Source: Cercospora beticola
Taxonomy: Eukaryota; Ascomycota; Dothideomycetes; Mycosphaerellales; Mycosphaerellaceae
Assembly: GCF_033473495.1 (NCBI RefSeq)
Contig: NC_088938.1
Span: forward strand, 2,852,001 to 2,916,000
Direction of reading: 5' to 3'
Length of the DNA stretch: 64,000 nt
The translations under genes and the position numbers were made by a program. Numbering within the stretch: position 1 is the stretch's first letter; the number at the start of each line of letters is the position of its first letter. Shown here in pieces: positions 40,733 through 49,934 of the stretch. The notes beneath the pieces were generated by a model, which made no database searches, was not told the origin of the DNA, and saw only the letters and a list, made by a program, of their open reading frames with translations.

Positions 40733-43591
40733 TTTGTGAGGTTCTGACTACCTCGATCCGACTTGCTTGGCGTGGTGTTGGTTGAAGCCTTGGAGAGTGT
40801 GTTGAAAAGAGCTGTGGTGTTCGCTTATTCAACGTGGTCGGCTTCAGAAATCTGACTGTAATTCGACTGCCAGAGGGCGTGGGGACTGTAGCATATATTG
40901 TTGCAATGCGTCCGACCTACTGTGTCTTTTTTCGAAAATTTGGTACTCTCCAAGAGGTGAGCGAAAAGGGGATCCACTCACTCCCCAGCGACAATGACAG
41001 CGATGTCGCGTTACGAAAGCTCACAATATGGGTATGTGCAGATAGCCACGCTTCGGAGCTCCAAGCTCGTGTTTTCAGCATATCCATGCGACACCGACAG
41101 CGTCGTCGGCGGCGTTGTGAAGCAAAATGAGGCCGTGGAGAGAAAATTTTCAAGAACGTTCCAATGGAACGCTCTCTCTGTAACTCCAATGGAGCTGCGC
41201 CTCCCTGGCCGACTTCGCTCCAGAAAATAGACGCAACATGATTTTGAGAAAGCTGTGCAGCTGAGGATGCTGTGATGTAGAGCAGAGCCGCGCGAATCCT
41301 CCCGTTTCTCCGGAAGCCGTACGACGCATAAACGTTGCGTTGTAGCTGTTCGGAGCTGAACATGTGCCGAAGCTAGGGCACACGAGCCGATCGCTTGGTC
41401 GGCGTTCCAAGATCTCTTTGCAGGAGCAGCATGGGCAGGCATCCTGCGGTAAAGTTGCACTGGCCCATGTTGGAACCACAACTACCAGCCAAGCAGCTGC
41501 TTAGGGTAATCACAGTCGAGATAGAGGTCAGGATAGGTCTCCAAGCAGCGCGTTCTTTCCCTCTCGCTCAATATCGATAGCCGAAGAGCAAGCCAGCATG
41601 TGCCGCGCTGCAAGTGCTATGCAGTAGGCTACAAGATCGGACTGAGCCATCTTCGATGGAGATCCCATAAACATCGCGGGAGGTGCTGGTGGATGCACGA
41701 TAGGATCGCCATTGACTTGCACTCGTGCCTCTTTCTGTTCCAGATTGCCCGCGATTCCACACTAGGCACGTGTTTGACGGGACTTCGCAGTTGGGCAACA
41801 CTCCTAAACAGCGGCATTTGCGCGGCTAGCTCTGCAACAAAGCTCGTGGAAGTTCCCCCTGCTTTGGGGCTCCGTCAAACCATGTGCTTCGAACGCGCTC
41901 GATGCAGCCTTCACGCAACAGCAGCGCGCTCAACACGGCGACAGCCACCAGCGTCGGTGCGAAGATGCAGACCGCTGCAAATAGGTGCCCACAGCTGGCG
42001 ACGATTGGGTCCAGCCCACTGCTCTCATGTTGCTAGCTAGCGAAGACACATTCTCGGTGACCGGTATTCACGTCCGCGCGCGCGACAGGCCGCTCACGAG
42101 CACTAAGACACGTGGAGAAGGAGAAGCCACAATGCGCGAGCTCTTTCGTGGACCATACACTCCCCCTACTTCGTGCCACGTCGAAGGCGTGAAACCCGTT
42201 GCGCGGTCGACGGGTGGCTGCATGGAATGGGGTCCGTCGCAAGGACGAGAGGGCATGGATTCCTGCAACAACCTCTCGCCAGGCGCTTTGAAGGTCGGAT
42301 CTGAGGGGATCTTTGAAGCCGAGGCTGTGCCCAAAGAGAAGAGCCTTGATACCTGCGCGTGGCCGATAGCTGAAGTTCTCTGGACCGCACACCACGCCGC
42401 TGCGGCTTCGAAGAGATCCCAGCCAGTCTCCCCAGCATAAGCATAGCGATGTTGCAAAGCCGTATTTGCTCAGCATCTCAGCGACCTACGCACTAGTTCA
42501 CAGACACGAAAGACGTCGAAGACATATCAGAGCCGACAAAGTCGTCGAAGACTGCAGCATATGCTGAGCATATTCTAATAATCGGGCTCGTCACACATGT
42601 CATCAATGAAGCTTCAGCGCTGTGAACTATTGCGATCATCAATGCCAATCATTGCATCCTGCCAAGCTCAGAAGCAGCTTGAGACCGAGTCCTGGCAGCA
42701 TAGCTCTTCCATTACCACCGGAGTTCGCTTATGTCCGGCCGGCAAAAGTCCTGAGTGGTCCATACGAAGATCAGGCGAGCATATAATTGACGCTGATGAT
42801 GGGACTCCACTACCATGACGCCTTTTGCAGAACTGCGATCAAGGCCGCACGAAAAGAGAGGGCCACGAGAGCACACCTCGGCCGTTCCAGCTTCTTTTAG
42901 CAGCCACAATCAGCAATACTGCTGCTGCAATGACACATCGTTGTCATTGACAACAAGCATGTGTCGGATGGCTGAAGTTTTGATCCAGCTCAACTCGAAG
43001 GGAATCTACTCTTCGTGACATCATAAGCCGTCAATGGCGAGACAAGATGAGGTTTCCCTCAGCGAATCTGCCAGCCGTCAGCTCATGAAGGAACGAAATG
43101 CTCCAAGATAGTAGCGTCAGGTAGGTAAGCTCTAAAGCTCGCAGCCCTCCAGTTCGGAAAATCTGGCACATCGAATCTTCTCACGTGTTGCCTCGTTTGG
43201 CCTTGTCGCATCTTGACGTCGACCTTGTCGTTCTTTCCCATCATTTTTGGTAGTTGTGCAAAGGGTGGGAGTCGCGTTAAGCTTCACTAGCGCCTTGGCA
43301 ATACTCCACGACGCGGTCTTCAGATCCTGGTTCGGCCCTCTCAGCCCGCAGATGCACATCGCCTTTGCAGACAACACATCTCATCGCCTCCGGCAACGCT
43401 CGACCGAGCATTGCAACGACTGGTCTGGGCCCTCTTGGGACCGAAGCGCGCCGCAAACCCCAGAGGACACCCACGCAGAAGCCTTGCCGCCCACGGATCG
43501 AGTCCGCCGCCCACATTGCGACTGGTCGCGGCGATTGGCCTTTCATAGAGTGTAAGCCAGCCCCAGTCGCCGAGACTGGGGTCGTATCAAG
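40733..43591. other. Longest gene-free interval of the window
   Basis: About 2.9 kb with many overlapping frames of 60-150 codons on both strands, none with a domain or a consistent splice pattern. No terminal repeats, transposase or tRNA pattern seen. The right end holds the LST8 promoter. Confidence 0.5.
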
Positions 43592-45037
43592 ATGTCTGTC
43601 ATCCTCTGTACCGGTAGGTAGATGGGGTCGTGCGAGCATCTGCTTTGACTTGTTGGCTGATTGGGCTGCCAGCTGGGTACGATCACACCATCCGGTAAGC
43701 AGTCGCATTGTCCTGGCTTGCATTTCTTCATCTCGAGACGCGTCGCAAAATATGTCCAGTCGGGGCCAACTTGCAAGAAAACTCGCTGTGTAATGGACGG
43801 CTACCTTCGAGGCAGGGGATCGTGCAAGTTCGAACGGAATCTCATCTTAAGTACAATGCGCGAAGACGAATATTACGGGATGCACCGAATTCTACGTCCT
43901 TACTATTGGCCTCGACCTGTTCTGCACTCCAATTGAGGACATGATGCTATGCGAAGGCTCAAGGGCGTAGCAGCCAGAGCGCCCTCACGTACGAAATGGT
44001 TCGGCTGACACCTTCGATGCAGCTTCTGGGAAGCCCTCAGTGGAATTTGCTCGCGTACCATTCCGCATCCCGACTCCCAAGTCAACCGATTATGCATATC
44101 TCCAGACAAGCGCTTTCTCGCCGCTGCTGGACACCATACTGTCAAACTCTATGATATCAAGTCGACGAATCCCGCCGCAGTACTCACATTCGAGGGCCAC
44201 ACCGGCAACATCACTGGCGTTGCGTTCCACTGTGAAGGCAAATGGATGGTAACATCTTCAGAAGACGGTAGGTGATCTGCTCACATGCTATCAGCTGTTT
44301 CTAACGACATGATAGGCACTGTGAAGATTTGGGACACCCGCAGTGGCCACATCCAGCGCAATTATTCACATGGCGTTCCTGTGAATGACGTCGTTATTCA
44401 CCCGAATCAAGGCGAGCTCATCTCTTGTGATCGTGGAGGTAATCTCCGGATCTGGGACCTATCAGAGAACAAGTGCAGTCATCAGCTAGTGCCAGAGGAA
44501 GACAAAAGTATTGCTTCAGTCACTGTGGCCACGGATGCTTCACTTCTTTGCGCTGCTGTCAGCTCAAGCACAAATGGCGCTGTGTTCGTATGGCGACTTG
44601 TCACTGTCAAGGATATGACTACCCTCATTCCAATCACGAAATTCAAAGCACACGGCACATACATCACCAGAGTCCTGCTGTCGCCAGACGTTCGTAAGCT
44701 CGCCACTTGCTCTGCCGACCACACCGCGAGAATCTGGACTGTTGATCTGGAGAAGGCCGCATCGCCAGAAGAGACGACAGATGAAGATGGTGCCGTCGTG
44801 TCCGCCTCTGGCGAGGACAATACTGGGGCATTCCCACTCGAGAATGAACTGGACGGCCACCAACGCTGGGTGTGGGACTGCGCTTTCTCGGCAGATTCTG
44901 CATACCTCGTCACCGCTTGCAGTGACCACTATGCAAGGTTGTGGGAGTTGGCGAGTAAGAATATCATTCGACAGTATAACGGGCACCATCGTGGCGCTGT
45001 CTGCGTCGCACTGAACGACTATTCTGAGACGAGGTGA
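43592..45037 (+). CDS. LST8: TOR complex subunit LST8 (WD40)
   Basis: Four exons: 43592-43613, 43673-43694, 44023-44267 and 44316-45037 (336 residues). Two 22-nt exons encode MSVILCT and AGYDHTI, and the third continues with FWEALSGICSRTI, the family's N-terminal blade. Splicing rebuilds the seven-blade propeller: VNRLCISPDKRFLAAAG, GHTGNITGVAFH, SSEDGTVKIWDTRSG, VNDVVIHPNQGELISCD, TRVLLSPDVRKLATCSADHT, and WVWDCAFSADSAYLVTACSD. LST8 stabilises the TOR kinase in TORC1 and TORC2. Introns 1 and 3 are 59 and 48 nt; intron 2 is 328 nt, far longer, yet its donor (GTAAGC), CTGAC branch and GCAG acceptor are good. An insert between blades (EEDGAVV region, acidic) is lineage-like. Confidence 0.92.
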
Positions 45038-45342
45038 TCGGTATTGATGAATGCGGACAGAGTTGCATGGAGGGAGCAACAGGCGTCACGGCGTTGACTA
45101 CAATTTGCTCACGGGACAAGGCACTGGCAATGTCACTACATCGCGAACACAAAGTGGTCAGTACGAATTATTTCTGCCATAAGTGCGCATCCGCATCGTT
45201 GTCAGTCGTGGATTGGGATATGTGCCTTGATTTCCAACTGTAATTTCACCAATACGGACACTGCTACCACTATCAGAAAACCCAAAGCATGAGCTGTGCT
45301 CTTTCTCCCATTATCGCCCTTTTGCCACGCGCCATCTTGTCT
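45038..45342. other. Intergenic between convergent genes
   Basis: About 300 nt; nothing seen. Confidence 0.5.
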
Positions 45343-46230
45343 CTAGCACTTCTCAGCAAAACCGAAGTCCCCAAGCCACTGATGACCATAACTGTCCCAA
45401 TCACAATCGTCCCCATTAAGGGAAAGTTTCCGGCCACACCTCTTGATACGTTCCTTAAAGATCCCCTTATGTGTATTCTTCCTCCCCTGACACGTCCTCT
45501 GCCACTCATCGCTTTGCGAATCATAAGTCTTATTGATATTCTTATCAATCGGCGGCAGCAAAAATTGTTGTTGATGACCAGTCGCATTCGCAGGTCCGTA
45601 TCTAACAATCGCAGTATTTTTCCACTGATCTGTCACGCCTAGTCCAGCCTTGTTGAGACTTTTCAGTTCGTCTGATGAGTAGCAGTCCACAAAGATAGAT
45701 TTTCCGCCGATAGCTGGAACGCAGACATCGGAGGCTTCGTTGGTCATTTTGACGATTCGGGAGTTGAGTTTGCATTTTGGTTCGGAGAAGACTGTGACGT
45801 TGCAGCGTTCCATGGGCATGAGGAGATGTTTTTTATTCGCGCTGGGGAATTGCCAGTAGAGGCCGGAGAAAATGTAATCTTCTGGGTGGTTTGCGCGTTC
45901 GACGTCTTCTTTTGTGACATGGGGCTTGTCTTTGAGCTCGTCGAGCCATCTGTCGCGTCCGTTGTGGGCTGCGTCGAGTTCTGCGTCGAAGGTTATGCAG
46001 CGGTCAATTTGGATGTCGCGGGTTTGGAGGTGGGCGTAGTTTGTCATGTTGTGGCGACAGCCGGTGTAGCGGACTACACGGACGCGTGGATATAGTGCGT
46101 CTGGCCATGGGTTGCGGCGGAGGAGGTGGTGGTCTTCCTGAAAGTCGGTGTAGTCGCCAACAGGTGTAGGGGTCGCTCTGATACCTTGGATGAAGCTCAA
46201 GAAGTGGAGAAGGAATTTTGTGAAATGCAT
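45343..46230 (-). CDS. Secreted Cys-rich protein, unknown function
   Basis: 295 residues, single exon, ATG at 46230. The N-terminus (MHFTKFLLHFLSFIQGIRA) is a signal peptide, with likely cleavage before TPTPVGD. The mature part has ten cysteines (in RYTGC, DRC, MERC, EPKC, DVC, VDC, RTC, KRC, DDC and the final KC), an even number compatible with five disulfides, plus N-glycosylation sequons (NMT, NVT, NAT, NKT). There is no membrane segment or GPI signal, so it should be released. No enzyme motif is visible. Secreted, Cys-rich and without known domains, it could be an effector-like or wall-associated protein; that is only a possibility. Confidence 0.72.
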   Translation of the reverse strand: MHFTKFLLHFLSFIQGIRATPTPVGDYTDFQEDHHLLRRNPWPDALYPRVRVVRYTGCRHNMTNYAHLQTRDIQIDRCITFDAELDAAHNGRDRWLDELKDKPHVTKEDVERANHPEDYIFSGLYWQFPSANKKHLLMPMERCNVTVFSEPKCKLNSRIVKMTNEASDVCVPAIGGKSIFVDCYSSDELKSLNKAGLGVTDQWKNTAIVRYGPANATGHQQQFLLPPIDKNINKTYDSQSDEWQRTCQGRKNTHKGIFKERIKRCGRKLSLNGDDCDWDSYGHQWLGDFGFAEKC

Positions 46231-46857
46231 GCTGGCTGTTCTTTACGGTACTTGTGTGTAGTTGGTGGCTGTTGAGATGCCCTCTTCATGATCGGTGTCT
46301 TGAGAATTTTTCCTGTCCGGAAATCTGGTGGCTAAGCGAGGTGAATGAAGCGAGAGAATCTTGAGGGGCTGTAGCTTATGAGGGTAGCACCTATTTTTTT
46401 TTTTTTTTTCAATCTTTGGCTCGAAGCTTGTGCCGGCGTTGCTAGACCCACTTCTGCCTTAAGGACAGAGGACAACTTTTCTCATGGGCTCTGCGTGGGA
46501 CAAGGCCACTGGATCGAAAATGTTCCGCGCACATGTATGCACGTGACAGTAGAAGACTGGTCGCAATACTCGACTCCGAATGAGCTGTCGCGGATTCGAG
46601 CAGCTGAGAACGAGCGTATTCACACACAAGCATATGTGATCAGCTGCAAGCAACGAGCATCTGACACCAATCCACTCTTGCGACAGCACCTTTTCTTGAT
46701 CATGTTGCTCTGCGCTTTCTCCTTCTGGTGTGCGACCGGTATGGACTTGGTGTGCTCATCGCAAGGCTGATTAATGCGACGGGGACGCCCATGGTCTTAC
46801 CGCTGTAGCAGGGACCGACAGTACTGAGCCAGAGCCTTCACTCAAGTGAAGTCAAGT
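46231..46857. other. Intergenic with T16 homopolymer
   Basis: About 630 nt; a run of 16 T at 46394-46409. The open frame through it (46378-46770) begins with a poly-Phe stretch made by the T-run and is not believable. Confidence 0.5.
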
Positions 46858-47649
46858 ATGGCCAGGTCAGGCGACCACGACATGAAGAACTTGGTGCGGG
46901 CCCGTACCAGAGGCCGATTCTCCGGTAAAGAAGCGTTTTCCGCCATGGAGGTAGACCTGGCCAATCTCAAGATGGACCCAGAGACCCTAGAAGCCGACTT
47001 CTTCAGAGTGCCCGAGCCACCCACGATGGAACGATCAGTCATGAGGATAATGCAGCGATTTCCAGTGATCGCTCTTGCACAGCACAGGCTCCCGAGCATA
47101 TCCTCCGTCGTTGCCAGTCCGCAGAACTTGGAGAGCAGAATCGAGAAAATGCGCGCCATCATGCGAGATTACACGTTGTCGGCGAAGGAGAGATCGCAAA
47201 GAGTTCGGAATTTGACGATTCTGGCTGAGAAAGATTTCGTCGAAGCGATTGGCGCCAGCGACAGGCAAAAGGACGATGTAGTGGCCCTCAAACAAGTCAA
47301 CGATCGAGCAGACCGTGCAAGCCGTGGCACCCATTCCAGAAAAGACTCCTGCGTCGCCTCGGGGTCTTTCTCAAAGTTGCCGACCATTACCGAGGAGGAG
47401 ACAGAGGTCTGCAAGGTGCTCAAGCAGAGTCGTACCAAGATCGGCTCAAACGAGGGTCTACACATGAAGCCGCGCATCTCAAGATTGCCAAAACCGAGTT
47501 CACGCATCCGGACTCGACGTGACACAGTGAGTGCAGTTGTGCGAGTGACGAAGGAGGAGAAGGGCTGGGAGCACACAGGATTTCCTTCGATGGAAGCAAA
47601 GTTGGCGAGCTTGGACGCGTTCTTCGATGTCAAGCTGGACCCGTGCTGA
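46858..47649 (+). CDS. Hypothetical protein
   Basis: 263 residues from the ATG at 46858; the open frame reaches 46846 but only at a non-ATG codon. The product is basic, rich in Arg, Lys and Ser, with one helical stretch around residues 80-130 (VASPQNLESRIEKMRAIMRD) and a basic segment (KPRISRLPKPSSRIRTRRD). No signal peptide, membrane helix or domain recognised. The single uninterrupted frame of 264 codons argues for coding; function unknown. Confidence 0.5.
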   Translation: MARSGDHDMKNLVRARTRGRFSGKEAFSAMEVDLANLKMDPETLEADFFRVPEPPTMERSVMRIMQRFPVIALAQHRLPSISSVVASPQNLESRIEKMRAIMRDYTLSAKERSQRVRNLTILAEKDFVEAIGASDRQKDDVVALKQVNDRADRASRGTHSRKDSCVASGSFSKLPTITEEETEVCKVLKQSRTKIGSNEGLHMKPRISRLPKPSSRIRTRRDTVSAVVRVTKEEKGWEHTGFPSMEAKLASLDAFFDVKLDPC

Positions 47650-47935
47650 GATGGCAAGACGCAGTCCAGGTTGAGAAGACCGGTGGTGGTTGAGAGTGAG
47701 ATCTGAGGCGAAGTGTGCTGTCACGTAAACGGGCTGCGATCTAGAGCAAGATACGTTGGAGTGGTGGCATTTCCAGCTGCAATTTCCAGAGAGACACAGA
47801 TCTTGCAGAGCTTGGAAACACGATGGTAGAATTTCGTCATCCTAAGTTCAGAATATGCCAATGTAACGAATGATGATTCCCGATTCACAGCCTGGCATTG
47901 TTAGCAGTTATGAATGACAGTCATATATTGCCGGC

Positions 47936-48125
47936 AATCTTGCTTACTCAGACGAGTCGTCTCGCAAAGCGTCGAATTTCGGCAGACCACATGTATAGAG
48001 TGCGGTCGACTTGTCTTTTGCCTGTGCGGTGCGTTAATCTTGAACGCCGCGCGCAGGTCACCGGTTCGAATGCTGGGCGGTACGTTCATTTCCTCCTTCG
48101 ATTTTGCTCTCCTTTTTGCCTTACG
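47936..48125 (+). repeat. Pol III-like repeat element, copy 1
   Basis: Shares TGCTTACTCAGAC, GTCGACTTGTC and a B-box-like GGTTCGAA in the same order and at similar spacing with copy 2. A T5 run at about 48114 follows. The T arm cannot be folded as a normal tRNA, so a tRNA gene is not called. A tRNA-derived short interspersed element is one option. Confidence 0.45.
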
Positions 48126-48149
48126 TGCTTGCTCGAAAAGGACTGGAGA

Positions 48150-48340
48150 TAAGAATCCTGCTTACTCAGACAAGTTGGCGACTCATCACCGACCTTAGTT
48201 CCGGCAGATCCCCATAAACAGGATCGTCGACTTGTCGTTTTACTGTTTCGACGCGGAATTCATGTAGGTCAGGGGTTCGAACTGGTGGCCGATTGGTGTA
48301 CGGTTGACTTTTTGTTTTCTTTTTGCGCACTGAAACTACT
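48150..48340 (+). repeat. Pol III-like repeat element, copy 2
   Basis: Second copy, about 220 nt downstream: TGCTTACTCAGAC, GTCGACTTGTC, GGGGTTCGAAC, then T-runs near 48309 and 48321. Overall strongly diverged from copy 1 outside the shared blocks. Confidence 0.45.
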
Positions 48341-49388
48341 GCAAAATGCGGACTTCGCGCTGTAGGCTTCCAGAATGGCAAAGAGCTCTTCCATGCACGT
48401 CGTAGTAGGTGGACATGAGATGTATCATGGTGAAGAATGAATCGAGGTGAATTGCGCTCTACAGCATTTGCCTCTGTGTGCGCAGACCTGAGGTCTCTCG
48501 ATGCTCTGCAGTATGCTCGGCAGTCCGCTTGTTCCGTAGACATTGATAATGTAGCGCATCATATGCTTCTCGAACGGTCATCGCTCGACTGGCGGGCTGG
48601 CGTCCGGCTGTTCACGGGAATCATGGCGGAAGGTGAGGCGCCTAGAAATTGGAACGCAGACGCGTTCCCCGTATGTGAGTTGTCGAGTTCACACGGCATG
48701 GCGCGTCGAGATGACCGCTGGCATCGTCCTCGCGATTTGCACTCCACTGAAGATGCTCGCGTGGTGCTGTACTTATCGCTCAGCCATGACGATGTCTGCC
48801 CCTCAGCTCTTCACCTGCAAGCATCTTCATCCTCCACCGTTCCAATACGTCTCTTGTTCCTAGCTCTTGCTCCGGCGCGGCTTCTTGTCAATCGCTTTCC
48901 ATGCAGCAGTGAAGTCCACAAACGCACCAGGAGCCGGGGTCCCGCCTACCAAAACAGTCTTGGCCGTGCGGCCACTGCCTCAACTTCGCCCTGCTCGGTC
49001 CAGACACTCATCGATCAAACATGGTCTCCCAATGGGCAATCCTGAAGGATGCCACAAAACAACACGAGAGGCCGCGTGAACAGTTCATGTGGTAGCCGGC
49101 ATGACGTCTGCACAGCCATGAACAACCAAGCCGCGTGTGACACCATGCCGATCGCGCTCTTCCCTCGCGGAAAGATTGACAATGAGCTCAAAATAGCACG
49201 AAAAGCAACAGTCTAGGAATGCTATATAGTGATACTTTGACGAGGGTGTCATTGACATGGTTTGTAGAGCGAAATACAGTACCAATTCTTACTCTCTCAA
49301 ACAGAAGCGAATGCTGCGTAGTCAGCACAACTTCCTTCAAGCCACCGATTAAGCGAACAAGGCACGTGGACGAGCGGCCTCAAAGGGA

Positions 49389-49394
49389 TATATA
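49389..49394 (+). promoter_or_regulatory. TATA-like element
   Basis: TATATA about 120 nt upstream of the ATG at 49510. Motif match only. Confidence 0.35.
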
Positions 49395-49509
49395 CAAAAG
49401 ACTTCGAATTGAGCCATCGAGCTCGCAGAAGGCAGACTAGCAGAAATTCAGCACTCACCAAGACCTACCTCTAGCAACTCAAAGGCATACTTCGCGTCCA
49501 AAAACAAAC

Positions 49510-49845
49510 ATGACCGATCGCAAAGACCCACCAGGCACCATGGCCTCCGGAGGCTCAAGCTGGAACGACTCCGGTTTCGCTTTTGCACCCAATACCAATA
49601 CACTCGACGCGCAAGCTATGCCATCTGATCAAGCCGCCGCAGCACGCGTTAAAGCGGCAGAAGTCATGGCTGCGTTGAAGAGCGGCGAACCTGGCGCCGC
49701 AAACAAATTAATGGGCGACAATGAAGGGAAGAGCTCTGGCGGAGGTTTGACTGGTCTGGGAGGACCGAATGGTTTCTTTCAGAAGCTGAGGAAGAAGAAG
49801 GCAGAGAAGGAGAGTAAGAAAGCGAATGACGGGGTGGTGCGATAG
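49510..49845 (+). CDS. Small conserved-type hypothetical protein
   Basis: 111 residues, single exon, ATG in good context (AACATGA), with a TATA-like element 120 nt upstream. The middle contains a short helical segment (AAAARVKAAEVMAALKSGEP) flanked by Gly/Ser-rich linkers, and the end is strongly basic (FFQKLRKKKAEKESKK), so it is probably soluble and may enter the nucleus or bind nucleic acid or membranes. I cannot name a family. It is convergent with the GH92 gene, 89 nt apart. Confidence 0.6.
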   Translation: MTDRKDPPGTMASGGSSWNDSGFAFAPNTNTLDAQAMPSDQAAAARVKAAEVMAALKSGEPGAANKLMGDNEGKSSGGGLTGLGGPNGFFQKLRKKKAEKESKKANDGVVR

Positions 49846-49934
49846 ATGATGTGAAGAAACGAATGATGAATGATGGGATGATGATGTATTATGATTTTGG
49901 CAGCTTTCATGATCAATCAGTTCTGAACTCTTGA

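Larger units (their letters stand above)
47650..49509. other. Gene-poor interval with two Pol III-like repeat copies
   Basis: About 1.9 kb. Holds two diverged copies of a ~190-nt element (listed separately) and a 202-codon frame at 48437-49045 that has no recognisable content. Confidence 0.5.

Noticed and set aside
43775..43850. Possible tRNA inside LST8 intron 2
   Set aside because: A GTTCGAAC is present but no matching acceptor or T stem; noted only as part of the long intron.
46378..46770. 130-codon frame beginning with a poly-Phe stretch
   Set aside because: The Phe run is produced by a T16 homopolymer; the rest has no domain.
48437..49045. 202-codon + strand frame
   Set aside because: Composition and lack of any motif suggest a chance frame; no promoter or splice support.
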